A DNA stretch of 7,228 bases, from the NCBI GenBank assembly GCA_946480705.1, contig CAMLLF010000191.1:1-7228 (forward strand), written 5' to 3'. This document shows, in pieces, positions 1 through 6,995 of this stretch. The notes beneath the pieces are model-generated. The model worked only from the letters and a program-made list of their open reading frames with translations. It was not told the DNA's origin and made no database searches. The stretch comes from an uncultured Lysobacteraceae bacterium (GTDB taxonomy: Bacteria > Pseudomonadota > Gammaproteobacteria > Xanthomonadales > Rhodanobacteraceae). Each line of letters starts with the position of its first letter. Position 1 is the stretch's first letter. The translations under genes and the position numbers were made by a program.

Positions 1-1702
1 TCACGCGCTGCTCGCGGACGATGCGGAAATCGCTGCGCGGCTGGACGCGAACGGCGAGCTGCAGCACGCGCTCGCCGGGAGCCACGCCCCAGAGATTCGC
101 CGCCACGCGCCAACCCGACGGCGCCTGCGTCTGCAGCGCCGCATCGACGTCCGGCCGCGGCAGGAACCCGGTCGTCGCGCCGACGACGATGCCGTCCACG
201 AGCAGCAGCAGCTGTGCCGGCGAACGCTCGCAGGCGAGCGCCCAGCCTTCGATCGCGGCGCCCGGTTCGAGGGCCGGCAGCGCACCGGCGAGCGGAAGCC
301 GCGTCGGCCCGATCCGGTCGATCGTGCCCCTCGCGTCGCAGAGCAGTTCGCCGGGCGCGGGCGCGTGACGCAGTTCGGCGACAAATGGGATATTTCCCCA
401 ATTCCACGCACCGCCCAGCGCCGGGTCTTCGCCGAAGATGAGCTCATCGCTGGTCCTGGTGTACCAGAACGCGCCGACCGCCTGGATGCCGATCGATGCC
501 GCGATCGCCGCGGCGAAGAGGCCGCGCGCAGCAGGGCGCAGCACGAGCGGCGCCGGGGCCAGCATCCAGATCAGGATCGGCAGGATATCGGTGAGCCAGC
601 GCGGTCCCCACGAGGTTCCGGCGCGCCAGTCGCCCTGGGCATAGAGCAGGATCTGCGCGACGACCGCGAGCGTCAGCGCGATCGCGAGTCCGCGCGTCTC
701 GCGCGCGCGCAGGCGCTGCATCAGTCCGAACGGAACGAAGATCAGGAACGGCGCGAACACCAGCAGCCCGCGCGACGGGCTGACGAGCAGCCCCGCGAGC
801 CCCGACCAGGCGGCCTGAAAGAAATTGCCCGGCGGTTTCACGACGCCGTAGCCGCCGGCGAGATGGCCGATGAAGCCGAGGTTGTAGTAGAGCAGGGCCG
901 CGAGCGGAACGGCGGCGCCGGCCGCGAGCCATACCGTGCTGCGCCAGTTCCGGATGAGGACGAACGCGCCGATCGCCGCGGCGATCAGTCCGTCGGGCGG
1001 ACGGTTCGCCGCCATCAGCACGCAGGCCGCGCCGAGCAGCACCAGGCGCGTCGCGGTCGCAGGGCCGATGACCAGCAGCAGCGCCAGCGCGATCAGCAGC
1101 TCGCCGGTGCCGTGCTGCCAGAGCGCCTGGCTCGAAATCATCCAGGTGTTGGTGCCGAGCGCGAACGCGAGCGCGAGCGGCAGGCTCCACGGGTTGCCTT
1201 CGCGCCGCAGCAGCAGGTAAACGAGCATGCTCGCGAGCGCGGCGAGCAGCGATGCAGCCAGTTTCTCCATCCATTCCGCGATCCGGTCGACCTGCGGCTG
1301 CTCCCAGCCTTTCGCATCGAGCCAGAACGCCGCGGGCGCGTAGAGCGGCGCGACGAGCAATGGCGTGACCGGCGGATAGAACGAGGCGAGTTCGTGATGG
1401 CGCGTGCGGACCAGCCAGTAGGCGGACGGTTCGAAATAGACGGCTTTCCCGTCGGCGTTGGCCGGCCGGAACCGCGACAGGGTCTGCGGATGACCGCGAG
1501 CGATCAGGCGTGCGTGTTCGTCCAGTTGCAACGTGCCGTCGTGCCAGAGCACGAGCGGCAGGTAGCGGGCCGCGATCGTGTCTCCGGCACCGATCTGCCG
1601 CAGGTTCGCGTTGTAGATCACGAAGCAGGCGACGGCCAGCAGCAGCGGCACGAGCAGCGATCGCAGCCAGGTGCGGCGCGGCTCGTGCGCGGGACTCGTC
1701 AT
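1..1702 (-). CDS. Polytopic membrane protein, probable GT-C-type glycosyltransferase (3' end outside window)
   Basis: Reading the minus strand from the ATG at 1702-1700 gives 567 codons with no stop before the left edge, so the C-terminus is missing. About 11-12 hydrophobic segments are visible, roughly at residues 13-31, 106-128, 146-165, 171-189, 199-214, 217-250, 256-275, 310-327, 337-357, 371-388 and 393-413. The loop at 32-105 is large, probably exported, and carries NLRQIGAGDTIAARYLP (D41) and LDEH (D61, E62). An acidic residue in the first exported loop after TM1 is typical of GT-C transferases, which use polyprenyl-phosphate sugars. After residue 450 the chain becomes soluble and beta-rich, with IEGWAL, LLVDGIVVG and a PRPDVDAAL segment (484-523). 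No upstream in-frame start lies in the gap, and no clear Shine-Dalgarno precedes the ATG. The gene is divergent from the decarboxylase gene. Membrane topology is well supported. Transferase function is inferred from topology and the loop motif; a non-enzymatic membrane protein is possible. Confidence 0.8.
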   Translation of the reverse strand, partial: MTSPAHEPRRTWLRSLLVPLLLAVACFVIYNANLRQIGAGDTIAARYLPLVLWHDGTLQLDEHARLIARGHPQTLSRFRPANADGKAVYFEPSAYWLVRTRHHELASFYPPVTPLLVAPLYAPAAFWLDAKGWEQPQVDRIAEWMEKLAASLLAALASMLVYLLLRREGNPWSLPLALAFALGTNTWMISSQALWQHGTGELLIALALLLVIGPATATRLVLLGAACVLMAANRPPDGLIAAAIGAFVLIRNWRSTVWLAAGAAVPLAALLYYNLGFIGHLAGGYGVVKPPGNFFQAAWSGLAGLLVSPSRGLLVFAPFLIFVPFGLMQRLRARETRGLAIALTLAVVAQILLYAQGDWRAGTSWGPRWLTDILPILIWMLAPAPLVLRPAARGLFAAAIAASIGIQAVGAFWYTRTSDELIFGEDPALGGAWNWGNIPFVAELRHAPAPGELLCDARGTIDRIGPTRLPLAGALPALEPGAAIEGWALACERSPAQLLLLVDGIVVGATTGFLPRPDVDAALQTQAPSGWRVAANLWGVAPGERVLQLAVRVQPRSDFRIVREQRV

Positions 1703-1795
1703 GGCGCGGGCAAAGGGCGGGGGACCGGTGCGCGCCTCGAACTGCCGCGGCCGGTTGCGATGAGGTGACGGTGCATGGCGCGCGAGCTTAACGGA

Positions 1796-1824
1796 TCGAC
1801 AGTGCGCTGTGGCCTTGTTATGTT
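1796..1824 (+). promoter_or_regulatory. Candidate sigma70-type promoter for the decarboxylase gene
   Basis: TCGACA (1796-1801) matches five of six bases of the -35 consensus. A 17-bp spacer separates it from TATGTT (1819-1824), which matches four of six bases of the -10 consensus. Transcription would begin near 1831, leaving a leader of about 27 nt before the ATG at 1858. The site lies in a 155-bp divergent gap that must also hold the promoter of the leftward membrane-protein gene; no comparably good leftward promoter was found. No strong Shine-Dalgarno is visible before 1858 (the leader reads AACGAAACGATTCCCGG). This is a match by eye only. Confidence 0.35.
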
Positions 1825-1857
1825 CGCTGCTTCGCCACTGAACGAAACGATTCCCGG

Positions 1858-2808
1858 ATGCGGTCGACTGGGCAGAGAACACTGGTGACGGGCGGTGCCG
1901 GTTTTCTCGGATCCCACGTGTGCGACGCGCTGATCCGGCGTGGCGACGACGTGCTCTGCGTCGACAATTTTCATACCGGCACGCGCGACAACATCGCGGC
2001 GCTGCTGGAGCATCCGCGCTTCGAACTGCTGCAGCACGACGTCACGCTGCCGCTCGACGTCGCGGTCGACCGCATCTTCAATCTGGCCTGTCCGGCCTCG
2101 CCGGTTCACTACCAGCACGACCCGGTGCAGACGACGCGCACCTGCGTGCACGGCGCGATGAACATGCTCGCGCTCGCGCACAAGCGCGGCGCGCGCATCC
2201 TGCAGGCGTCGACGAGCGAGGTCTATGGCGACCCGGAAGTGCATCCGCAGCCGGAAAGCTACTGGGGCCGGGTCAATCCGATCGGCATGCGCAGCTGCTA
2301 CAACGAAGGCAAGCGCTGCGCCGAGACGCTGTTCTTCGACTATCGCCGGCAATACGACCTGCAGATCAAGGTCGTGCGGATCTTCAACACCTACGGCCCG
2401 CGCATGTACGTCGACGACGGCCGCGTCGTCAGCAATTTCATCGTCCAGGCGCTGCGCGGCGAAGACGTCACGCTGTACGGCGACGGCAGCCAGACGCGCT
2501 CGTTCTGCTATGTGGACGATCTGATCGAGGCGCTGCTCGCCGCGATGGACACGCCGGCCGACTTCACCGGGCCGGTCAACGTCGGCAATCCGGCCGAACT
2601 GAGCATGCGCGAACTCGCCGAGCGCGTGCTGCGGCTCAGCGGCAGCCGGTCGCGGATCGTCCATCGCCCGCTGCCGCCGGACGACCCGAAAGTGCGCCGG
2701 CCCGACATCGCGCTGGCCGAGCGCGCGCTGGGCTGGCAGCCGCGCGTGCCGCTGGATGCGGGGCTCGAGAAAACGATCGCCTACTTTCGTGCGCACCTGA
2801 ACGCATGA
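1858..2808 (+). CDS. uxs: UDP-glucuronate decarboxylase (UDP-xylose synthase)
   Basis: This 316-residue protein is a full-length extended short-chain dehydrogenase/reductase. It converts UDP-glucuronate to UDP-xylose in the cytoplasm through a bound-NAD 4-keto intermediate. The Rossmann motif TGGAGFLG (residues 11-18, G-x-x-G-x-x-G) starts right after the N-terminus, which supports the chosen ATG. The catalytic triad region is present as STSEVYGDP (T119, S120, E121) and Y148-x-x-x-K152 in [10 protein letters not shown]. Family signatures follow: [10 protein letters not shown] (174-183), [24 protein letters not shown] (208-222) and [17 protein letters not shown]280/R281 in the last align with the arginine used for decarboxylation in ArnA-type enzymes. 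The length and the DDP-x-x-R-x-PDI signature separate it from dTDP-glucose dehydratase and from UDP-glucose 4-epimerase. It is co-directional with the fusion transferase gene downstream, so it probably supplies its donor sugar. Confidence 0.95.
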   Translation: MRSTGQRTLVTGGAGFLGSHVCDALIRRGDDVLCVDNFHTGTRDNIAALLEHPRFELLQHDVTLPLDVAVDRIFNLACPASPVHYQHDPVQTTRTCVHGAMNMLALAHKRGARILQASTSEVYGDPEVHPQPESYWGRVNPIGMRSCYNEGKRCAETLFFDYRRQYDLQIKVVRIFNTYGPRMYVDDGRVVSNFIVQALRGEDVTLYGDGSQTRSFCYVDDLIEALLAAMDTPADFTGPVNVGNPAELSMRELAERVLRLSGSRSRIVHRPLPPDDPKVRRPDIALAERALGWQPRVPLDAGLEKTIAYFRAHLNA

Positions 2809-2927
2809 AACCCTTCATTCCATCCGCGGACGGCGCGCATCGCGTTGCGGCAATGCCCATTCGCGTGCATCGTCGCCGTCCGCATCCATCGGCGACTCGC
2901 AGCGCTCGATACAAGGGCAGCCGATGA
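2805..2927 (+). CDS. Possible 40-residue coupling ORF between uxs and the fusion gene
   Basis: An ATG at 2805 overlaps the uxs stop codon (ATGA, 2805-2808). Its frame runs 40 codons and ends in a TGA at 2925-2927, which overlaps the start codon of the next gene (ATGA, 2924-2927). The peptide begins [20 protein letters not shown] and becomes arginine-rich. It has no recognisable domain, signal peptide or membrane segment. The double overlap is the layout expected of a translationally coupled operon. Against it, third-position G/C is only about 24 of 40 codons, well below the flanking genes. The downstream gene also has its own AAGGG site. Chance is a real alternative. Confidence 0.2.
   Translation: MKPFIPSADGAHRVAAMPIRVHRRRPHPSATRSARYKGSR
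2826..2883. repeat. Perfect 10-bp inverted repeat with nested dyad, between uxs and the fusion gene
   Basis: GCGGACGGCG at 2826-2835 is the exact reverse complement of CGCCGTCCGC at 2874-2883, with 38 nt between the arms. Near the middle of the loop is a second dyad, GGCAATGCC (2849-2857, arms GGCA and TGCC around one base). In RNA this could fold as a long stem closing a small hairpin. No T-run follows, so it does not look like a simple intrinsic terminator. It could act as a processing, stability or attenuation element, or be a chance structure in GC-rich DNA. It ends 40 nt before the next start codon. Confidence 0.4.
2913..2917 (+). promoter_or_regulatory. Shine-Dalgarno site of the fusion transferase gene
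   Basis: AAGGG lies six bases before the ATG at 2924. It is the clearest ribosome binding site in the window and fixes the start of the fusion gene. The P-loop strand begins at about residue 8 from this ATG, as expected for a sulfotransferase N-terminus. Confidence 0.55.
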
Positions 2928-5900
2928 CGGGTCGGACGAGAACAGCCATCGTCGTTGCGGGCATGCATCGCAGCGGCACGTCGGCGGCGACGCGCATCGT
3001 CAACCTGCTCGGTGCCGAACTCGGCAGCGAGCTGATTCCCGCAAGCGTCGGCAACGAACACGGCCACTGGGAATCCCGCGCGGTCCAGGCGCTGCACAAT
3101 GACCTGCTCGCCGAACTCGGATCCGACATCTATTCGCCGGTCGGCATCGCACCCGGCTGGTTCTCCAGCGATGCCGCGCAGCCCTGGATCGGCCGCATGC
3201 AGGCGCTGCTTGCCGAGGAGCACCCGAACGCCGGTCTGTTCGTACTCAAGGATCCGCGCATCGCGTTGTTTCTGCCGCTGTGGTCGGAAGCGATGCGGCG
3301 CTCGGCGATCGAGCCGCGATTCCTGATTCCGTTCCGGCATCCCGATGCGGTTGCGGCATCCCTGGAACGGCGCGAACGCCGGCTCGACAGCGGCAACGCG
3401 CTGCCGCCCGCGCAGGGCGTCGCGGTCTGGCTGCGCTACGTCATCGCGGCGGAACGGGCGACGCGCGGCGAGGCGCGCGCGTTCGTCGCATTCGATGCGC
3501 TGCTGGCCGACTGGCGTGCGGAGTTCGCGCGCATCGGCCGGCAGCTCGGTATCGACTGGCCGAACGCGCAACGCGCCGACGAACGCATCGATGCGTTCCT
3601 CGCTGCCGGAAGCCGCGGCCGCGAAGCGGCGGATCCGACGCATGACCTTGCGGGCCTGCATGGCGAGGTCTACGCCGCCCTGCAGCGTGCGGCGGGCGAT
3701 CCGCAATCCCTTGCGCCGGCGTTCGACGCGGCGGCGCAGGCGATGGCGGCTGCCGATGCGCTGGTCGGCCCGCACATCGTGGCGCGCGAACGCGTATTCG
3801 GCGACCTGCGCGACCGTGCCGAAGCCGCGTCGCGGCAGCACGACGCCGATCGCGCGCAGATGCATGCGCGCTTCGCCGACGAAATCGGCCGGCGCGACGC
3901 GCGCATCGAGGCCGCCACGACACACGCCGAAAAACTCCAGGAAACCGTCGACACGCTGCAGCGCGACAATCGCAAGGCCGTAGCGCATGCGCTGTCGCTC
4001 GAACAGGATCGCGCGCGGACGCGCGAGCGGTTCGATGCGGAAATCGCAGCGCGCGATGCGCGCATCGCGGAAGCGGCCGCCCATGCGAATCGACTCGAGG
4101 AAACGCTCGCGGCGCTGGAGCGTGAACGCCGCAAGGCGGCCGACTACGCGGGCGTGCTGGAACGGGAACGCGACAAGGCCGCCGACTACGCGAATCTGCT
4201 CGAACGGGAGCACGGCAAGGCTTCCGACTATGCGCGGCTGCTGGAACAGGATCGCGATCGCGCCGTCGACTACGCGGCACAGCTCGAACGCAGCCGCGAC
4301 GAGGCCATCGACTACGCGCAGGCGCTGGAGCGGGCGCGGAACGACGCACTGCGGCCGGCGGGAGCGGAGCAGCGTCCCGGCATCTCGGTCTTCTTCACGA
4401 TCGCATCGCGCAACTACCTGGCCTATGCGAAGACGCTGATGCAGTCGGTCGCCGCGCAGCATCCGGACACGCCGCGCTACCTGATCCTCGCCGATCGCGA
4501 CGAAGGCGATGCGGGCGCCGCCGATCTGCCGTTCGCGACGATCGCGGCCGACGCGCTCGCGCTGCCGGATTTCGATGCGTTCGCGTTCCGCTACACGATC
4601 ATGGAGTTCAACACGGCGATCAAGCCGTATGCGTTCGCGCACCTGCGCCGGCTGCATCCGGATGCCGGCATCGTCTATCTCGATCCCGACATCCTCGTGG
4701 TCGAACCGCTCGTCGAGGTCGACGCGGCCCTGAGGGACGGCGCGCTCGCCGTGCTGACGCCGCACCTGCTCGAACCGGTCGACGACGATCGCCGGCCCGG
4801 CGAACGCGACATGCTCGCAAGCGGCACCTACAACTGCGGCTTCATCGCGATCGGCGCGCATGCCAAGGCCGATCGCCTGATCGGCTGGTGGGCCGACCGC
4901 CTGGAGTTCGGCGCGGCCAGCGACATCGCCGCCGGCCTGTTCACCGACCAGAAATGGGTCGACCTCGTGCCGGGCCTGTTTCCGGACGTCCGCGTGCTTC
5001 GCGACAAAGGCTACAACCTCGCGTACTGGAATCTGTCGCAGCGCGTCGTGTCGCGGCGCGGCGGGCGCTGGTATGCCGGGGAGCGGCCGCTCGCCTTCGT
5101 GCATTTCAGCGGCGTCGATCTCGAACGTCCGGCGCGGTTCTCCAAGCACCAGAACCGACACACCCGGGCGACGATCGGAAAACTCGAACCGCTGTACGCG
5201 GACTACCTCGATCGCCTCGCCGCGAACGGCCACCGCGAACATCGCGGCAAGCCCTATGCGTTCGGCAGGTTCGCCGACGGCGAGCCGATCTGCGATCCGG
5301 TGCGCGCGGTCTATCGGCGCTATTTCGACAAGGGCGCGCCGCAGCCGCAGCGCCACCCGTTCTCGATGAGCCGCGCGCTCTACGACCTGCCGTGCGACGA
5401 GCTGCCCGCGCGCGCCGAGGCGCCGGTTTCGCGATTGATGTTTGCCGCGTGGAAGATGCGCGCCGATCTGCAGAACGCCTTCGACATCGGTCAGGCGGAC
5501 GGTCGCGACGCGTTCATCCGCTGGTTCGTCCGCACGGCCGGCACCGAGATGGGCGTGCCGGAACGGCATCTCGCCGGCGCGCGCCGCGCCCTGGCCGCGC
5601 GTGCCGCTGCCGATCTGCGCGACGGCGTGCCGCGCCTGATCGCGCACGAGGGGCGTTCGGCGTCGGGACCGCTGCCGTTCGTCGCGTCCGCGTGCCTGGA
5701 CCTGATCAACTGGAGCTACCGGTTCCGCGCCGCGCGCCGCTGCTACGCGGCGATTCCGGAGCCGACGCGAAACCGCGTGCGACACCGGCTCGAGGAGATC
5801 GCCGGAAGGCCGGCGGCGGCCGCGCCGGCCGTGCCGCCGGAGTTTCCGCCGGGCGTCACGCTGGTCGGCTACGCGCACGGCGAATTCGGCGTCGCCGAGA

Positions 5901-6958
5901 TCCTGCGCCGGCACGCGCATACGCTGGACAGCGGCGGCATGCCGTTCGCCGTGCGCAATTTCGACGTCGGCGTCGCGAGCCGCCAGAGCGATCGCAGCAT
6001 GCAGCGGTTCCTCTCGGAGGACTGCCGCTACGACGTGAACCTGTTCTGCATCAATGCCGACCAGATGCCGGTCGCGCGCCGCCATCTCGGCGACGAGGCG
6101 TTCGCAGGCCACTACAACATCGGCTGCTGGTTCTGGGAACTCGAGAAGTTTCCGGAGCAGTGGCACGGCGCGATCGATCTCGTCGACGAGATCTGGGTCG
6201 GTTCGCCGTTCGTGCGCGACGCGATCGCCGCGTGCACGTCAAAGCCCGTGCACATCGTGCCGGTCGCGCTGCGCGTGGATCTGCCGGCGAACCGCTCGCG
6301 GCGCGCGATCGGCCTGGCCGACGACGTGTTCGTCTGCCTCTTCAGCTTCGACTTCAATTCCTTCGTCACGCGCAAGAACGCCGAAGGCGTCATCGCCGCA
6401 TTCCGCCGCGCGTTCCCGGCCGATCGCCGCGACGTGCGCCTCGTGATCAAGACGACGAACGGCGAGCGGTTTCCCGACGTGTTGCGCGCACTCGTCGATA
6501 CGGCCGCGGGCGACGATCGCATCGACGTGCGCGACGGATTCCTCGATCGCAGCGGCATGTGGGCGCTGCAGGCCGGCTGCGACTGCTACATCTCGCTGCA
6601 TCGCTCCGAAGGTCTCGGGCTCGGCATGGCCGAATGCATGCTGCTCGGCAAGCCGGTCGTCGCGACCGCGTATTCGGGCAATCTCGCGTTCATGGACGAG
6701 GACAACAGCTGCCTCGTCGGCTATTCGCTGATTCCCGTGAACGAAGGCGAATACCCGGCCTGGGAAGGCCAGCGCTGGGCCGAGCCCGACATCGGACAGG
6801 CCGCGGCGCATCTGCGCCGCCTCGCCGACGATCCGGCCTTCGCGCGGGCCCTCGGCGACAGGGCGCAGGCGAGCGTGCGTGAACGCCTGTCGGCGCCGGC
6901 GAGCCTCGCGGCAATGACGGCGAGACTCGCGGAGATCCGCGCGCGACGCACGGACTGA
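2924..6958 (+). CDS. Multidomain sulfotransferase-like / coiled-coil / GT-A / GT4 glycosyltransferase fusion
   Basis: This 1344-residue protein has five parts. Residues 1-250 are a sulfotransferase-type P-loop domain: GMHRSGTS (13-20) is the 5'-phosphosulfate loop of PAPS-dependent enzymes, GNEHGHWE (43-50) and LKDPRIALFLPLW (108-120) are family signatures, and RHPDAVAASL (138-147) is the 3'-phosphate motif. Residues 286-475 are a charged coiled coil with 14-residue repeats. Residues 486-800 are a GT-A-fold transferase: EFNTAIKPYAF precedes the metal-binding YLDPDILVV (D587, D589), and YNCGF, TDQKW and FVHFSG (H727) resemble GT8-type enzymes. Residues 800-970 are mainly helical, with a conserved-looking FIRWFVRTAGTE. 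Residues 977-1344 are a GT-B, GT4-type transferase starting VGYAHGEFGVAEI and carrying HRSEGLGLGMAE, which holds E1229-x7-E1237, followed by GKPVVATAYSGN. There is no signal peptide or membrane segment, so it acts in the cytoplasm or at the inner membrane face. All catalytic motifs appear intact. Acceptor and donor sugars cannot be read from sequence; UDP-xylose is suggested only by the neighbouring uxs. Confidence 0.9.
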   Translation: MTGRTRTAIVVAGMHRSGTSAATRIVNLLGAELGSELIPASVGNEHGHWESRAVQALHNDLLAELGSDIYSPVGIAPGWFSSDAAQPWIGRMQALLAEEHPNAGLFVLKDPRIALFLPLWSEAMRRSAIEPRFLIPFRHPDAVAASLERRERRLDSGNALPPAQGVAVWLRYVIAAERATRGEARAFVAFDALLADWRAEFARIGRQLGIDWPNAQRADERIDAFLAAGSRGREAADPTHDLAGLHGEVYAALQRAAGDPQSLAPAFDAAAQAMAAADALVGPHIVARERVFGDLRDRAEAASRQHDADRAQMHARFADEIGRRDARIEAATTHAEKLQETVDTLQRDNRKAVAHALSLEQDRARTRERFDAEIAARDARIAEAAAHANRLEETLAALERERRKAADYAGVLERERDKAADYANLLEREHGKASDYARLLEQDRDRAVDYAAQLERSRDEAIDYAQALERARNDALRPAGAEQRPGISVFFTIASRNYLAYAKTLMQSVAAQHPDTPRYLILADRDEGDAGAADLPFATIAADALALPDFDAFAFRYTIMEFNTAIKPYAFAHLRRLHPDAGIVYLDPDILVVEPLVEVDAALRDGALAVLTPHLLEPVDDDRRPGERDMLASGTYNCGFIAIGAHAKADRLIGWWADRLEFGAASDIAAGLFTDQKWVDLVPGLFPDVRVLRDKGYNLAYWNLSQRVVSRRGGRWYAGERPLAFVHFSGVDLERPARFSKHQNRHTRATIGKLEPLYADYLDRLAANGHREHRGKPYAFGRFADGEPICDPVRAVYRRYFDKGAPQPQRHPFSMSRALYDLPCDELPARAEAPVSRLMFAAWKMRADLQNAFDIGQADGRDAFIRWFVRTAGTEMGVPERHLAGARRALAARAAADLRDGVPRLIAHEGRSASGPLPFVASACLDLINWSYRFRAARRCYAAIPEPTRNRVRHRLEEIAGRPAAAAPAVPPEFPPGVTLVGYAHGEFGVAEILRRHAHTLDSGGMPFAVRNFDVGVASRQSDRSMQRFLSEDCRYDVNLFCINADQMPVARRHLGDEAFAGHYNIGCWFWELEKFPEQWHGAIDLVDEIWVGSPFVRDAIAACTSKPVHIVPVALRVDLPANRSRRAIGLADDVFVCLFSFDFNSFVTRKNAEGVIAAFRRAFPADRRDVRLVIKTTNGERFPDVLRALVDTAAGDDRIDVRDGFLDRSGMWALQAGCDCYISLHRSEGLGLGMAECMLLGKPVVATAYSGNLAFMDEDNSCLVGYSLIPVNEGEYPAWEGQRWAEPDIGQAAAHLRRLADDPAFARALGDRAQASVRERLSAPASLAAMTARLAEIRARRTD
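3869..4180 (+). repeat. 53-residue internal duplication in the coiled-coil region
   Basis: The segment starting RFADEIGRRDARIEAATTHA (from residue 316) aligns without gaps to the one starting RFDAEIAARDARIAEAAAHA (from residue 369). About 25 of 51 positions are identical by hand count. Matches include RDARI, a shared HA, LxETxxxLxR, RKA and LE. The offset is 53 residues, which is seven heptads plus four, equivalent to a coiled-coil stutter. The second copy leads directly into the 14-residue array, and the last part of each copy resembles a unit of that array. This suggests growth by successive duplications. Confidence 0.6.
4124..4333 (+). repeat. Five tandem 14-residue (42-bp) coiled-coil repeats inside the fusion gene
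   Basis: Residues 401-470 are five in-register units of 14 residues. Two examples are ERDKAADYANLLER and EHGKASDYARLLEQ. Each unit has a DYA core (D at residues 407, 421, 435, 449 and 463) followed by a leucine-glutamate pair. Codons starting at 4142, 4184, 4226, 4268 and 4310 show the exact 42-bp spacing. Fourteen residues equal two heptads, with Ala, Tyr and Leu at core positions and one polar core position. The DNA units have diverged, so the array is not a recent slippage product. It probably forms a rigid oligomerising stalk between the sulfotransferase and glycosyltransferase domains. Confidence 0.85.
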
Positions 6959-6986
6959 CCGTCGAGCCGCGGCGACGGTGCCGCGG
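6958..6986. terminator. Overlapping hairpins between convergent genes, possible terminator
   Basis: Two mutually exclusive perfect stems lie in the 37-bp gap after the fusion gene. ACCGTCG (6958-6964) pairs with CGACGGT (6973-6979) around an 8-nt loop. CCGCGGC (6967-6973) pairs with GCCGCGG (6980-6986) around a 6-nt loop. The first stem includes the last base of the stop codon. Neither is followed by a T-run in either direction, so classic intrinsic termination is not supported. The position between convergent genes fits a bidirectional 3' end or an RNA-stabilising hairpin. Confidence 0.3.
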
Positions 6987-6995
6987 GCGGAGACG

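Noticed and set aside
444..1274. Minus-strand frame of 276 codons
   Set aside because: It is a second frame on the same strand as the membrane protein and contains no recognisable segment. The frame starting at 1702 is longer and has clear membrane spans.
365..1768. Open frame of 467 codons on the plus strand opposite the membrane-protein gene
   Set aside because: Its product is an Arg/Gln/Glu-rich chain without domains. The minus strand gives regular hydrophobic segments and a coherent topology over 567 codons.
1703..1857. Leftward promoter for the membrane-protein gene
   Set aside because: Only weak -10-like strings (CATAAC, GTTAAG on the minus strand) without a matching -35 at proper spacing were found, so no site was annotated.
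1699..2796. Minus-strand frame of 365 codons opposite uxs
   Set aside because: uxs is unmistakable on the plus strand with a complete catalytic set. The antisense product has no family features.
4124..4333. 42-bp periodic repeats considered as a CRISPR array or tandem DNA satellite
   Set aside because: The units abut with no spacers, stay in the reading frame, and are conserved at protein level rather than DNA level.
2636..6166. Open frame of 1176 codons on the minus strand opposite the fusion gene
   Set aside because: It is the mirror of a GC-rich gene with strong third-position bias. Its protein is Arg-rich, has no recognisable domain, and its apparent repeats are the antisense of the coiled-coil array. 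The plus strand carries several intact enzyme motifs.
4888..6882. Plus-strand frame of 664 codons inside the fusion gene
   Set aside because: It is an out-of-frame Arg-rich shadow. The DPD, HFSG and E-x7-E motifs all lie in the other frame.
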